DNA of 64,000 nt from DASSQJ01 sp963726295 (GCA_963726295.1 CAVSBW010000004.1:62001-126000), one strand, 5' to 3'. Counted from the stretch's first letter, positions 16,620-25,912 are shown. The notes: generated by a model not told the origin, from the letters alone. Numbers and translations are program-made.

Positions 16620-17750
16620 GTGACCTCGACAGTCCCCTCACCGCCCATCGGGCGTTCACCGGCCAGACGGTCGGGCGGCGCGGCCGCTGTGGGGGCGGCG
16701 CTCATCGTGGTGCTCTGCTGGCTGGTCCCCGTGGGGGCGTGGGTCGCCCTGCTGCTGGTCGACCGGGGGTGGTCGCGGGTGGTCTGGGCGGTGTTCGGGG
16801 CCTTCGTCGTGTGGCAGCTGCTGCCCCGGCCGCTGCGGGTGCGCCCGGAGGCCGTGCCCGTGCCCGAGGCGGAGGCACCGGGCCTGTACGCCCTCGTCTC
16901 CACTGTGGCGGGCGCCGTCGAGGTCCGCGCGCCGCGACGGGTGCTCCTCGACACCACGTACCCGGTGACGGCCCTCCCAGTCGGGTACGGCGGGCGGGTG
17001 GACCTCGTCGTCGGGCTACCGCAGTGGACGGTGCTCCGCCCCCGCGAACGGGTGGCGGCGGTGACGCTGGCGCTCGCCGTGCCCGGTGTCGCCGGTGGTG
17101 GTGCCGCCGGGCGGCTGGTGAGGTTGGCCGACGACATGTTGACCGCTGGGCGGAGCCTGCTGGAGCCACCCGGTGCCGTGCGTGGTGACCTCGTGGCCGC
17201 CGCCTACAGCGTCAACAACCCCATCGCGGTCACCGAGCTCGAGGTGAACCGGGTGGGCCGGGGCGTGGTCAAGAACGTGGGGGTCGCGGGGATGACGACG
17301 GTCGCCGCGCCCCTCCGCATGGCTCAGGGGGCCCTGCACCGGCTATGGCGCCCCGTCATCGTCGCCGCGGCGCAGGATGCCGACGCACGTGCCGCCGCCC
17401 TCGCCGGACGCGACGCGGTGGCCGGGGTGCTGCTGAGCACCGTGGGGCCACCCCTCGGCCTCACCGCGGCGGCGAGCGCTGCCCGGTACGGCCGGGACCC
17501 GTTCCAGGCCCTCGCCGAGGTCCGGCGCCCCGAACGGTCCGAGTACACGGCGCGGCTGGCGGCCGAGGGCGGGACCACGGCCGGGACGGGGCTGTCGACC
17601 GCCCGGCGGCTCGAGGCCGTCGAACGGGCGACACCGACCGCAGGCATCGCCGTCGACAGCGGACTCGCTGCGCGGGCCGACGCAGACGTCGTCCGGCTGC
17701 GGGCCCAGCTCGTCCCCCGTCTCACCGACGAGCTCCGCGCCCAGGGCTGA
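16620..17750 (+). CDS. M48-like membrane protein with lost catalytic motif
   Basis: A 376-residue protein with a hydrophobic N-terminal hairpin (about residues 21-68) followed by a soluble domain that follows the layout of M48 (HtpX-like) peptidases of actinobacteria: the segment LVVGLPQWTVLRPRERVAAV (129-148) matches the strand and helix that lead to the zinc motif, but where HExxH is expected the residues are TLALAV (149-154). The region that should supply the third ligand reads DADARAAALAGRDAV, without the needed Glu. So this looks like an inactive relative of a membrane protease. The GTG at 16620 is chosen because GACGCT ends six bases before it; an in-frame ATG at 16584 is the alternative. 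Its function is unknown. Confidence 0.6.
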   Translation: MTSTVPSPPIGRSPARRSGGAAAVGAALIVVLCWLVPVGAWVALLLVDRGWSRVVWAVFGAFVVWQLLPRPLRVRPEAVPVPEAEAPGLYALVSTVAGAVEVRAPRRVLLDTTYPVTALPVGYGGRVDLVVGLPQWTVLRPRERVAAVTLALAVPGVAGGGAAGRLVRLADDMLTAGRSLLEPPGAVRGDLVAAAYSVNNPIAVTELEVNRVGRGVVKNVGVAGMTTVAAPLRMAQGALHRLWRPVIVAAAQDADARAAALAGRDAVAGVLLSTVGPPLGLTAAASAARYGRDPFQALAEVRRPERSEYTARLAAEGGTTAGTGLSTARRLEAVERATPTAGIAVDSGLAARADADVVRLRAQLVPRLTDELRAQG

Positions 17751-17767
17751 TCCGGCCCGATCGCGTG

Positions 17768-19825
17768 TCAGCCGCCGAGCTCCGGGGGAAGCGGGTCGGC
17801 GTGCACCACGGTGAGCGCGGACACCGCCCGGGTGAGGACGACGTAGAGCCGACGCAACCCGGTGCGCACGTCGGGCTCGGCGGCCGCGATGGCGGCCGGC
17901 TCGACGACGACGACCCGGTCGAACTCGAGGCCCTTGGCCACACTGGACGGCACGAGCTCGACCTGGCGGTCCTCGTCGTCGCCGTGGTCGGCATCGAGCC
18001 GGCCGTGCGCGATGCCCGCGGCCCGCAGGGCCGCGCTCAGTGCGGGCACGTCGGCATCCGCCGCGATGACACCCACCGAACCGGGCTCGGTCGTGGCGGC
18101 CGCGACGGCCTCGGTGGCCGTGGCGTCGCGCTCACCGGAAGTGGCGCGAACCACCTCGAGTCGGCCCGGGTTGTCACGCACGGACTGCGGTGCACCCAGA
18201 CCGGGCGCGATGGACGGCAGCAGCCGGGCGGCGAAGTCGATGACGAGCCCGGGCACCCGGAAGCCACGGTCGAGCACCACCTGCTCGCGGTCCGGCCGGC
18301 CGAGATGGGTCATCGCCTCGTCCCAGGACTCCGTGGACCACGGTGTGGTGCCCTGGGCGATGTCGCCCAGCACGGTGAGCGACCCGGTGGAGGCCCGCCG
18401 GCCGACAGCGCGCAGCTGCATGGCGGAGTGGTCCTGCGCCTCGTCGAGGATGACGTGGCCCAGGCTCGGTGTGCGGTCGAGGAGGTCGGCGACCTCGTCG
18501 AGCAGTGCCATGTCGGCCCTGGACCACCGGGCGGCGCCCTTGCTGCGGGGCGGGCTGTCCCACAGGAGCATCCGCTGCTCGTCCTCGGTCAGGTCCCCGT
18601 CGGCCGCCGCGGCCAGGGCCGTCGGGTCGGAGAGCAGGTCGAAGAGCACGCCGGCGGGGTCGAGCGCGGGCCAGACCTCCTTGACGTGGGCCTTCACCGG
18701 CGCGGACCGGGCCAAGGTGTCCTGCACCCGGTCGTCCGGCGACTCGCCGGCGCGCTCCATCTGCACGAGCACGTGGTGTGCCAGTCGTTGCGGGAACAGC
18801 GCTCGCGCCGCGGAGTAGCGCACGCCGCGTGAGGCCAGCTCGTCGAGCACCTCCTGCACCTCGTGGGCCGGCACCCGCCAGCGCCGCACGCCGCGGGGGA
18901 CGACGAGTGCCTCGTCGGCCCGGCGAAGGCGGGACCACACGGCCCGGTGCAGCACCGCGGCCAGTCGGGGATCGCCCTTGAGCACGGCCACGTCGGCGGA
19001 CTCGGTGGCTCGGACCCGGCCGTGGTCGAGCAGGTCGTCGATGGTGGTGTGCCGCACGCGGACCTCGCCGAGGGAGGGCAGCACGGCCCCGATGTGGTCG
19101 AGGAAGGCCCGGTTCGGCCCGACGACGAGCACACCGCTGCGCTCGAGACCGCGGCGGAACGAGTACAGCAGCCAGGCCGCGCGGTGCAGGCCCACCGCCG
19201 TCTTCCCCGTGCCGGGCGCCCCCTGGACGCAGATGCTGGTCGCGAGGTCGGAGCGGACGATCGAGTCCTGCTCGGGCTGGATGGTCGAGACGATGTCGCG
19301 CATCGGCCCGGACCGCGGCCGCTCGATCTCGGCGGCCAGGATGTCGCTGTGGGCCGGTCCCTGCGCACCGGCGGTGTCGAGGCGTTCGTCCTCGTACGCC
19401 GTCAGCCGTCCCTTGTCGACCCCGAAGCGGCGCCGCAGGTGCACGCCCATCGGGTCGGTGGGGGAGGCGCGGTAGAAGGCAGTGGACACCGGGGCCCGCC
19501 AGTCGACGACGACGGGGTCGCCTCGGCCGTCGCTGACGTGCCGGCGGCCGATGTGGAAGGTCTCCTCGCCGACATCCGTGGTGGCGTCGATGCGGCCGAA
19601 GAACAGGGTCGTGTGGGGGTCGTCCCGGAGCGAGGCGACGCGGCGGGCGAGCACGTGGCTGAGCACTGCCGCGTTGAGCGGGTCGCTGGCCCGGCCGGCG
19701 TCGAGTGCGTCGGCGGCCTCGCGCATCCGGCGCAGCTGGTCGCGCGCCCGGTCGAGGTGGGCCTGCTCGGCGGCGAGGACGGGGTCGGTGGGTCGGGTGG
19801 ACCGGTCGGCGGTCGGCGTGGGCAC
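17768..19825 (-). CDS. helD: HelD-type UvrD/Rep-like ATPase
   Basis: A 685-residue superfamily 1 ATPase of the HelD group, which binds RNA polymerase and frees stalled or inhibited enzyme. It starts with an antiparallel coiled-coil region (about 17-45), the arm that reaches into the polymerase secondary channel in known HelD proteins, then a class-typical VVDWRAPVSTAFYR segment, Walker A GAPGTGKTAVG at 202-212, the DEAQDHS Walker B box, and C-terminal helicase motifs. The GTG at 19825 is chosen because AGGAGG lies ten bases upstream; an ATG 12 codons earlier at 19861 has no such site. Convergent with the M48-like gene. Relatives in actinobacteria can confer rifamycin tolerance, but that is family knowledge, not shown here. 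Confidence 0.85.
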   Translation of the reverse strand: MPTPTADRSTRPTDPVLAAEQAHLDRARDQLRRMREAADALDAGRASDPLNAAVLSHVLARRVASLRDDPHTTLFFGRIDATTDVGEETFHIGRRHVSDGRGDPVVVDWRAPVSTAFYRASPTDPMGVHLRRRFGVDKGRLTAYEDERLDTAGAQGPAHSDILAAEIERPRSGPMRDIVSTIQPEQDSIVRSDLATSICVQGAPGTGKTAVGLHRAAWLLYSFRRGLERSGVLVVGPNRAFLDHIGAVLPSLGEVRVRHTTIDDLLDHGRVRATESADVAVLKGDPRLAAVLHRAVWSRLRRADEALVVPRGVRRWRVPAHEVQEVLDELASRGVRYSAARALFPQRLAHHVLVQMERAGESPDDRVQDTLARSAPVKAHVKEVWPALDPAGVLFDLLSDPTALAAAADGDLTEDEQRMLLWDSPPRSKGAARWSRADMALLDEVADLLDRTPSLGHVILDEAQDHSAMQLRAVGRRASTGSLTVLGDIAQGTTPWSTESWDEAMTHLGRPDREQVVLDRGFRVPGLVIDFAARLLPSIAPGLGAPQSVRDNPGRLEVVRATSGERDATATEAVAAATTEPGSVGVIAADADVPALSAALRAAGIAHGRLDADHGDDEDRQVELVPSSVAKGLEFDRVVVVEPAAIAAAEPDVRTGLRRLYVVLTRAVSALTVVHADPLPPELGG

Positions 19826-19934
19826 GTCGGGACCGCCTCCTGTTTCGTGTGGGGATGCCATACCGGCGAACCGATGATGGTACACCCGGTCTGGACCACG
19901 TGTACGCCCCGCGGCAGCGGGGTACCGATCGGTC

Positions 19935-20543
19935 ATGAGCACCTCCGACGCCGCCACCGTGCGCCGGCTCCTCGACGACGGCGGCCGGACCTTCGCCGAG
20001 GAGTCCGGCATCACGCTGCGGGACGAGCCCGCACCCCTCTTCCAGCTGCTCGTGCTGAGCCTCCTCGCGTCCACCCGCATCTCGGCCGACATCGCCGCCG
20101 CCACAGCCCGTGAGCTGTGGGCCGCGGGCTGGCGCACCCCGCAGCACTTCCTCGACTCGACGTGGCAGGAGCGCGTGGACGCCCTCGGCCGGGGTGGATA
20201 CCGCCGCTACGACGAGAGCACCGCGTCGCGGCTGTCGGAGATGGCCGAACGCGTCCTGGACGAGCACGGCGGCGACCTGCGTGCCCTCCGCCCGGAGTCG
20301 CACGAGGAGGTCGAGGACCTGCGCGATGCCCTCACGGTCTTCACGGGCATCGGCCTCGTCGGGGCCGACATCTTCTGTCGCGAGGTGCAGGCGGTGTGGC
20401 CCGCCGTCGCTCCCTTCTTCGACGCCCGCTCCCTCGAGGTGGCCCGTTCGCTCCACCTGGCCGACGACCCGGAACGGCTGGCGTCGCTGGCGCCCGAGGG
20501 GCGGGTCGCCGAGCTCGCGGCGGCCCTGGTGCGGGTGGCCTGA
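19935..20543 (+). CDS. HhH-GPD superfamily (endonuclease III-like) protein
   Basis: A 202-residue all-helical protein resembling the endonuclease III/HhH-GPD fold: LFQLLVLSLLASTRISADIA corresponds to the first conserved helix (LVAVLLSAQTTD in Nth), and FTGIGLVGADIFCREVQAVWP to the helix-hairpin-helix. The catalytic Lys of the LPGVGRKTA hairpin is replaced (GIGLVGAD), and there is no C-terminal Fe-S cluster motif, so lyase activity is doubtful. The catalytic Asp position is also unclear. It may be a DNA-binding or altered glycosylase protein. It starts 73 bases from an ATG of helD in divergent orientation. Confidence 0.65.
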   Translation: MSTSDAATVRRLLDDGGRTFAEESGITLRDEPAPLFQLLVLSLLASTRISADIAAATARELWAAGWRTPQHFLDSTWQERVDALGRGGYRRYDESTASRLSEMAERVLDEHGGDLRALRPESHEEVEDLRDALTVFTGIGLVGADIFCREVQAVWPAVAPFFDARSLEVARSLHLADDPERLASLAPEGRVAELAAALVRVA

Positions 20544-20588
20544 CCCGGTCCTGCGCCAGCTGGGCCAGCGGGTCGGGCCAGGGGTCGG

Positions 20589-21302
20589 TCAGTAGTCGAG
20601 AAGGACCGGGTGGCGCGCCTCGCGCGCCCAGCCGACCAGGGGCAGCAGGCATGCCAGCCCGAAGCGGCCCCAGTTCCACGGGTCCTCGTCGTGCGGTGGA
20701 CCGTGCCGGCGGATGCCCGCCAGGTGCTCCTCGGTGAGGCCGTAGCGCTTCCGCAGGACGTCGAGCTCGAGGTGCAGCATCTCGACCGACCCGACGCGGG
20801 CCTCCTCGCCGCTCGGCCGCGCGGTGACGAAGATGTGCACGTCGTCGGGGATGGGCAGCCACCACTCGACGTGGTGCAGGAGCGTGGAGTAGCGCAGTGG
20901 GCGTTCGTCCTCGGCCGCCACGTACGCCGGTGCCTCGGTGAAGCGCTTGACCGAGTCGGCCGGCCGCGGGGGCGAGGCCCGGCGTGGGTCCAGGTGTGGC
21001 CGCTCGTCGTAGGCGGCGAGGAGCAGGAGACCGGCGTAGCCGTCCCAGTCGGGTTTGTCGGTGGCGTACGGCCACGACGGGTCGTCTGGCCAGCCGATGT
21101 CATCACGGCCGATCTGCTCGGCCACCTGGTGCTGGAACCGCCGGGAGGCCTCCAGCGCCTCGACGGGCGACGGTGGCTCACCGCCGTCGGGGCGCAGCAC
21201 CTGCACCGGGCGCCCCGAGGCCTCACCAGCCTGCTCGACGATGGTCTGCCAGTCACGAGCCAGGTACCGGCTGAGCGGCCCGACGTACACGTCCATCCCC
21301 AT
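20589..21302 (-). CDS. Hypothetical actinobacterial protein
   Basis: A 237-residue soluble protein with no motif I recognise. It begins MGMDVYVGPLSRYLARDWQTI, is rich in Trp and acidic residues, and contains PPHDEDPWNWGRFGLACLLPL near the C-terminus. No signal peptide or clear membrane helix. The start at 21302 is preferred to 21422 since the first 40 codons of the longer frame are Arg/Ala-rich and unlike the rest. It is convergent with the HhH-GPD gene and diverges from the HNH gene. Confidence 0.6.
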   Translation of the reverse strand: MGMDVYVGPLSRYLARDWQTIVEQAGEASGRPVQVLRPDGGEPPSPVEALEASRRFQHQVAEQIGRDDIGWPDDPSWPYATDKPDWDGYAGLLLLAAYDERPHLDPRRASPPRPADSVKRFTEAPAYVAAEDERPLRYSTLLHHVEWWLPIPDDVHIFVTARPSGEEARVGSVEMLHLELDVLRKRYGLTEEHLAGIRRHGPPHDEDPWNWGRFGLACLLPLVGWAREARHPVLLDY

Positions 21303-21496
21303 CGGACCATCGTGGCCCACGAGGGCCGGGGAACGGGCGAGGTCGGCCGGAACACGCTGGCGGCCGGGGGCCCGGGCCTGCCGGGCACCTCGCATCGTGC
21401 GGACGAAAATGCTGAGCCGCAATCGGATTGGCGCGATCGAACACTTGTCCTATTCGTCCGCGGGGAGTAGGATCGTGGGTGCGGGAGGGGGAACAG

Positions 21497-23179
21497 ATGG
21501 CCGGTGGGAAGGACGTCGCAGACGCGGTCGCGGCGCTCGACGCGGGCCTGGCCCGGCTCGAGGCAACCCTCCTCGACATCGGCTCGGACCTCACCCAGGA
21601 CGACTGGCTCGAGCTGTTGGGCCGGGCCAGGGCGTGGGGCAACCGGCTCGCCGCGGTCGAGGACCTCGGCCTCGCCGCGGTGGCGCGCCACGAGCACGTG
21701 TGGCAGGAGGACGGCACCCTCGGCACGGTCGACCGCGGTCCGGGGCGAGTCGCCCTCGACGCCGCCGACCTCGTCGCCCCCCGCCTCGGCGCCTCGCACC
21801 ACCAGGCCCAGCGTCGGGTCGAGACCGCGGTCCGGCTCACCGGTCGCGAGCCGGTCGACGTCGGGGACGGCGCCGGGTCCCACCCCACCGGGCTCGACGG
21901 CCTCCACTGCGCGATGCGCGAGGGACGGCTGGACTCCTACCGTGCGTCGGTGGTGGCCGACGAGCTGGTCGAGGCACCCGCCGACGTCGCCGAGGCCGTC
22001 GTCTCCGCGCTCGAACCGCACCTAGCCACCGAGCCCGGGCCGGCGCTCCGCCGCCGCACCCGCCGCCTGCTCGGCCGCATCTCGCCCGACCTGGTCCGCG
22101 TTCGTGCCGAGCGCTCCCGGAGCGAGACCGGCCTTCGCCGCTGGGCAGCAGAGCCGGGCGTCGACGCCTGGTACGGCACCTTCCCCACCGAGCGGTCCGC
22201 GGCCGCGTGGGCCGCCATCGACCAGCGCGCCCGCCAGTACGTCACCGAGGGGGTGTGCGAGACCACCGAGTACGCGCGGGGGCGCGCGCTCACCGATCTC
22301 GTCGTCGAGCACGCCGACGTCACCGTCACGCTCGTGCTGACCCGTCCGGTCGAGTCAACCGGGGGCGAGGTTCTCCCGCAGCCCGCGTCGACCGCCGAGG
22401 ACCCGTCCGCGGCTCCGGCGCCCGGGTCGTGGGAGGCCTGTTCCGACCTGACGGCGACAAAGGTAGGGGCCGGAGCCCGCGCCGACGACCTGGTGCTCGT
22501 CCACGGCAGCCGGCCGGGTGAGCCGATGCTCGTGGAACGCCGGTGGCTCGACCGGGTCGCCGCCGACGACACCACCGAGGTCGTCGAGCAACCGTGCGAC
22601 CCGCGCTCCGGCGCCCGCCTCGACCCCCGTGACCGGCTGGCCCGCGACGGCTACCGGCCGGGCGAGCCGCTAGCCGACCTCGTGCGGGCGCGCGACGGTC
22701 GGTGCCGCTTCCCCGGCTGCTCGGTCGCCGCCCGCTTCTGCGACCTCGACCACGTCAGGCCGTGGCCCGGCGGCCCGACCTCGGCGGCCAACCTCCTGTG
22801 TCTCTGCCGCCGTCACCACCGGGTCAAGCAGTCACCCGGGTGGAGGGTGCGCCTGCGTCCCGACGGCGTGGCGGAGTGGACCGACCCCACCGGCGTCGCC
22901 ACGGCCACGTCACCACTCGACGCGCTCGACCAGCTGGTGCTCCGGGGCGACTCGGTCGACTCCCTGGAGGCGGTGGTCGCCGCCCGTTCGCGCGGCGTCA
23001 CGCGCGCCCCACCCGAGCTGCCCAGCCTCCTCGAGGAGCGCATCGAGCACCGCCTCGACGAGCACGAGGTCCTGCTCCGCCGCCGACGCTGTGCACGGGA
23101 TGCCCGAGCGCGCGCAGACGCCGCCCACGACCGCTACCGACGCCGGCTCGCGCGGTTCGCCGAGGACCCGCCCTACTGA
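21497..23179 (+). CDS. DUF222 / HNH endonuclease-domain protein (13E12 family)
   Basis: A 560-residue member of the large actinobacterial DUF222-HNH family (the 13E12 repeat proteins of mycobacteria). The first two thirds are the helical DUF222 region. The HNH part follows near residues 400-440: CRFPGCSVAARFCDLDHVRP, then GGPTSAANLLCLCRRHH, which supplies two Zn-binding CxxC-like pairs and the catalytic His of HNH. The usual copies are many per genome and their role is unknown; some are thought to be mobile. The start at 21497 follows a strong GGAGGGGG. I saw no terminal repeats or duplication around it. Confidence 0.85.
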   Translation: MAGGKDVADAVAALDAGLARLEATLLDIGSDLTQDDWLELLGRARAWGNRLAAVEDLGLAAVARHEHVWQEDGTLGTVDRGPGRVALDAADLVAPRLGASHHQAQRRVETAVRLTGREPVDVGDGAGSHPTGLDGLHCAMREGRLDSYRASVVADELVEAPADVAEAVVSALEPHLATEPGPALRRRTRRLLGRISPDLVRVRAERSRSETGLRRWAAEPGVDAWYGTFPTERSAAAWAAIDQRARQYVTEGVCETTEYARGRALTDLVVEHADVTVTLVLTRPVESTGGEVLPQPASTAEDPSAAPAPGSWEACSDLTATKVGAGARADDLVLVHGSRPGEPMLVERRWLDRVAADDTTEVVEQPCDPRSGARLDPRDRLARDGYRPGEPLADLVRARDGRCRFPGCSVAARFCDLDHVRPWPGGPTSAANLLCLCRRHHRVKQSPGWRVRLRPDGVAEWTDPTGVATATSPLDALDQLVLRGDSVDSLEAVVAARSRGVTRAPPELPSLLEERIEHRLDEHEVLLRRRRCARDARARADAAHDRYRRRLARFAEDPPY

Positions 23180-23200
23180 GGTGGGCGCGCGGCCCCGGAC

Positions 23201-24190
23201 TCAGTGCGAGTGGACCAGCGGCGCGAGGGCCCGCATGACGGCGTCGACGACGCCCTCCTCGTGACCGTTCGCCACGGCGTTGAAGATGATGCCATCGACC
23301 CCGGCGTCGAGGACGCGCTCCTTCAGCTGCCCGGCGACCTCGTCGGGGGTGCCGACGAACTGGCGGTCCGTGGCCGCCCTGCGACGGTCCTCGCCCATGG
23401 CGTCGAGGTCGATGCCGCGCTCGCCGAGGTACCGGCGGTGCAGGTCCCGGGCGGCGTCGCCGTCCTCGTCGGCCATGACGTACGCCAGGTAGCTGGTCTC
23501 CAGCGTCGATCGGTCACGTCCCTCCTCGTCGCAGCGGGCGGCGAGCGCCTCGAGCTTCTGCGGGATGGCCGAGGCGTCGCAGATGAGGTTGAGGTGGTCG
23601 GCATGCCGGGCCGCGAACTTGAAGGTCTTCTTCTCGCCGCTGCCGCCTATGAGGATCGGCAGGTCGTCGCGCACCCGCGGCTCGTTCATCGCGCCCTCCG
23701 CGCGGTACCAGTCGCCGGAGAACGTCGGGCGCGCGCCGCGCAGCATCGGCTCGATGATCTGCAGCGCCTCGTCGAGCCGGTTGAACCGGTCGGTGAACGT
23801 GCCGAACTCGAACCCGAGCTGCTGGTGCTCCAGCTCGAACCAGCCGGCGCCGATGCCCAGCACAGCCCTTCCGCCACTCATGACGTCGAGGGTCGTCACG
23901 GCCTTGGCCAGCATCGTCGGGTTCCGGTAGGTGTTGCCGGTGACCAGGGTGGAGAGCTGGATGCGCTCGGTGGCCGTGGCCAGCGCCCCGAGGAGCGTGT
24001 ACGCCTCGAGCATCGGCTGGTCAGGGGTCCCGAGCCCGGGTAGCTGGTAGAAGTGGTCCATCACGAAGACGGCGTCGGCGCCGGCGGCCTCGGCCTCGCG
24101 TGCCTGGCGGAGCACCGTGGGGGCTATGTCGGCGGGGTCTGCGCCCGGATAGGAGAAGTTGGGGATCTGGTAGCCGAGGCGGATGCTCAT
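23201..24190 (-). CDS. LLM-class F420-dependent oxidoreductase
   Basis: A 329-residue luciferase-like TIM-barrel oxidoreductase. The pattern LGYQIPNFSYPG, AREAEAAGADAVFVMDHF, TYRNPTMLAKAVTTLD with the cis-peptide-type loop, GIGAGWFELEH and PILIGGSGEKKT fits the F420-dependent branch found in high-GC actinobacteria. Substrate unknown. The ATG at 24190 has a TAGCGT box six bases upstream. It is convergent with the HNH gene, with a 21-base gap. Confidence 0.85.
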   Translation of the reverse strand: MSIRLGYQIPNFSYPGADPADIAPTVLRQAREAEAAGADAVFVMDHFYQLPGLGTPDQPMLEAYTLLGALATATERIQLSTLVTGNTYRNPTMLAKAVTTLDVMSGGRAVLGIGAGWFELEHQQLGFEFGTFTDRFNRLDEALQIIEPMLRGARPTFSGDWYRAEGAMNEPRVRDDLPILIGGSGEKKTFKFAARHADHLNLICDASAIPQKLEALAARCDEEGRDRSTLETSYLAYVMADEDGDAARDLHRRYLGERGIDLDAMGEDRRRAATDRQFVGTPDEVAGQLKERVLDAGVDGIIFNAVANGHEEGVVDAVMRALAPLVHSH

Positions 24191-24196
24191 GTTCCG

Positions 24197-24202
24197 ACGC
24201 TA
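24197..24202 (-). promoter_or_regulatory. -10-like box (TAGCGT) of the LLM oxidoreductase gene
   Basis: Ends six bases before the ATG at 24190; leaderless spacing. Confidence 0.4.
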
Positions 24203-24237
24203 CGTCCGCCACCCCGGTGCGCAGGGCTTGCGAGACT

Positions 24238-24825
24238 GTGCGCGTGGACAGACCGCTCGATGCCGTCGACTGGCCGGTGCGCACGGAGCGCCTCGTCCTC
24301 CGTCGTGCGTTGCCTCAGGACCAGGAGGCGGTGTGGCGCTACCGGAGCCGGGAGGACGTCGCTCGCTGGATCACCCGGGCGGACGCCACCATCGAGGACT
24401 TCCGCGAGCACGCCTTCACCACCGAACGGCTGGCCGACACGATCGTCATCGAGCGGAGGGGCGAGGTGGTCGGCGACCTGTTCGTGCTGGTCCAGGACGC
24501 GTGGGCGCAGGCAGAGGTGGCGGAACGGGCCAGGGGCGTGCAGGCCGAGCTGGGCTGGGTGCTCGATCCCGCCCACCAGGGCCGGGGCTACGCACAGGAG
24601 GCTCTCTGCGAGGTGCTCCGGCTCTGCTTCGAGGAGCTCGGGCTGCGGCGGGTGACCGCCGGCTGCTTCGCCGCCAACGAGCGGTCCTGGCGGCTCATGG
24701 AACGACTCGGCATGCGCCGTGAGCAGCACAGCGTGCGAGAGTCGCTGCACCGCACGGAGGGATGGCTGGACGGCTACCTCTACGCGATGCTCGCCGACGA
24801 GTGGCGCGAACGGAGTCGGGCCTGA
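24238..24825 (+). CDS. GNAT N-acetyltransferase (RimJ/RimL type)
   Basis: A 195-residue acetyltransferase of the RimJ/RimL branch: RTERLVLRRALPQDQEAVWR at the N-terminus, the acetyl-CoA loop DPAHQGRGYAQEAL, and the closing FAANERSWRLMERLGMR segment. Substrate could be an N-terminal amino group, an aminoglycoside-like compound or a small amine. The start is one of two GTG codons at 24238 or 24244; no ribosome binding site decides between them. Convergent with the CoA-binding protein gene. Confidence 0.8.
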   Translation: MRVDRPLDAVDWPVRTERLVLRRALPQDQEAVWRYRSREDVARWITRADATIEDFREHAFTTERLADTIVIERRGEVVGDLFVLVQDAWAQAEVAERARGVQAELGWVLDPAHQGRGYAQEALCEVLRLCFEELGLRRVTAGCFAANERSWRLMERLGMRREQHSVRESLHRTEGWLDGYLYAMLADEWRERSRA

Positions 24826-24837
24826 CTCGGGTCCGGG

Positions 24838-25320
24838 TCAGACCGTGCGGGGCACCTTGCCGGTCAGGGTGAACAGCCGGCACATGAACCGGTGCCCGCT
24901 GTCGCCCTCGGGGTGGAACATCAGTGGACAGCCGCCGTCGATGACGGTCATCCCGTGCTCGCGACCCCACTGCGTCGCCGACTGTGACACCGAGCCCTTG
25001 CCGAACGACCGGTGCATCCAGACCTCGTGGATGCCGAGGTCGGCTGCCTCCTCCATCGTCGCCTGCGCGTGCTCCGGGGCCGTGGCGATGACGACGGCCT
25101 CGACGCCTCCGGGGATGGAGCGCAGGTCGGGGTAGGCCCGGTCGCCCTCCACCTCCGTGACGGTGGGGTTCACCGCGAACACCTCGTAGCCGTGGTCGCG
25201 CATCCACGTGTACACGGTGTTGCTGCCGTGCCCCTTCGGTGCGTGCGACACCCCCGTGACGGCGACGCGGTGGTGGTCGAGGAACGTGTGGGCCGCGTCC
25301 TTCGTGGTCATGGTGGTCAT
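24838..25320 (-). CDS. CoA-binding domain protein (YccU type)
   Basis: A 160-residue Rossmann-fold protein of the CoA_binding_2 family. It has the AVTGVSHAPKGHGSNTVYTW nucleotide-binding start, the strand YEVFAVNPTV, a second loop VIATAPEH, and the C-terminal GGCPLMFHPEGD segment. Related proteins bind CoA through the first loop; their role is unknown. The ATG at 25320 lies eight bases after AAGGAGG, which decides the start against an ATG 11 codons earlier. Confidence 0.8.
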   Translation of the reverse strand: MTTMTTKDAAHTFLDHHRVAVTGVSHAPKGHGSNTVYTWMRDHGYEVFAVNPTVTEVEGDRAYPDLRSIPGGVEAVVIATAPEHAQATMEEAADLGIHEVWMHRSFGKGSVSQSATQWGREHGMTVIDGGCPLMFHPEGDSGHRFMCRLFTLTGKVPRTV

Positions 25321-25438
25321 GGCGGCGCCTCCTTCCGCCCCCGATGCTTCCACCGGGACGCGACGACGGGTGTTCCGCGGGTCACGTCACGGGCGTTCCT
25401 CCGGTCACAGTGTCGGTGGGTGGGAGCAGACTCGCTCC

Positions 25439-25882
25439 ATGGACCGCAGCAGCCAACCCGTTCAGGTGGTCATCGACTGCGCCGACCCCGCGGCGCTGGC
25501 CGAGTTCTGGGCCGCCGCGCTCGGTGAGCGCGGTTACGCCCTGCCGTCGCCGCCCGGCGACGTCGAGGACTGGCCGGCCTTCCTCGCCTCGGTCGGTGTG
25601 CCCGAGGAGCGGTGGAACGACGCCTCGGCGCTCGAGGCCGAGGGGCATCCGCGCCTCTTCTTCCAACGGGTCGACGAGCCGAAGACCGGGAAGAACCGCG
25701 TCCACATCGACCTGCTCGCCGGTGGCGGCCACACCGTCCCCATCGACGAGCAGCGCGCGCGTGTGGCCGCCGAGGTCACCCGGCTCGAGTCCCTGGGCGC
25801 GACGCGGGTCGAGGAGCACACCGAGATGAACGTGCACTGGGTCGTGATGCAGGACCCGGAGGGCAACGAGTTCTGTACCTGA
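25439..25882 (+). CDS. VOC family protein (Glyoxalase_6 type)
   Basis: A 147-residue protein with a VOC fold that covers one long half and a short second half, as in the Glyoxalase_6 family: VQVVIDCADPAALAEFWAAA at the start and VVMQDPEGNEFC at the end. Metal ligands typical of glyoxalase I are not all present. Function unknown. A CAGACT box ends six bases before the ATG. Confidence 0.8.
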   Translation: MDRSSQPVQVVIDCADPAALAEFWAAALGERGYALPSPPGDVEDWPAFLASVGVPEERWNDASALEAEGHPRLFFQRVDEPKTGKNRVHIDLLAGGGHTVPIDEQRARVAAEVTRLESLGATRVEEHTEMNVHWVVMQDPEGNEFCT

Positions 25883-25912
25883 GGGTGCGAGCACCGTGTG
25901 CGGCACCTCCCC

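Noticed and set aside
14539..16659. 706-codon minus-strand frame over the decarboxylase gene
   Set aside because: Antisense shadow; the decarboxylase on the plus strand has full family motifs and the VOC gene is in a separate, shorter frame.
21497..23179. DUF222/HNH gene as a mobile element
   Set aside because: Family members are sometimes called mobile, but no terminal inverted repeats, target duplication or intron boundary was found.
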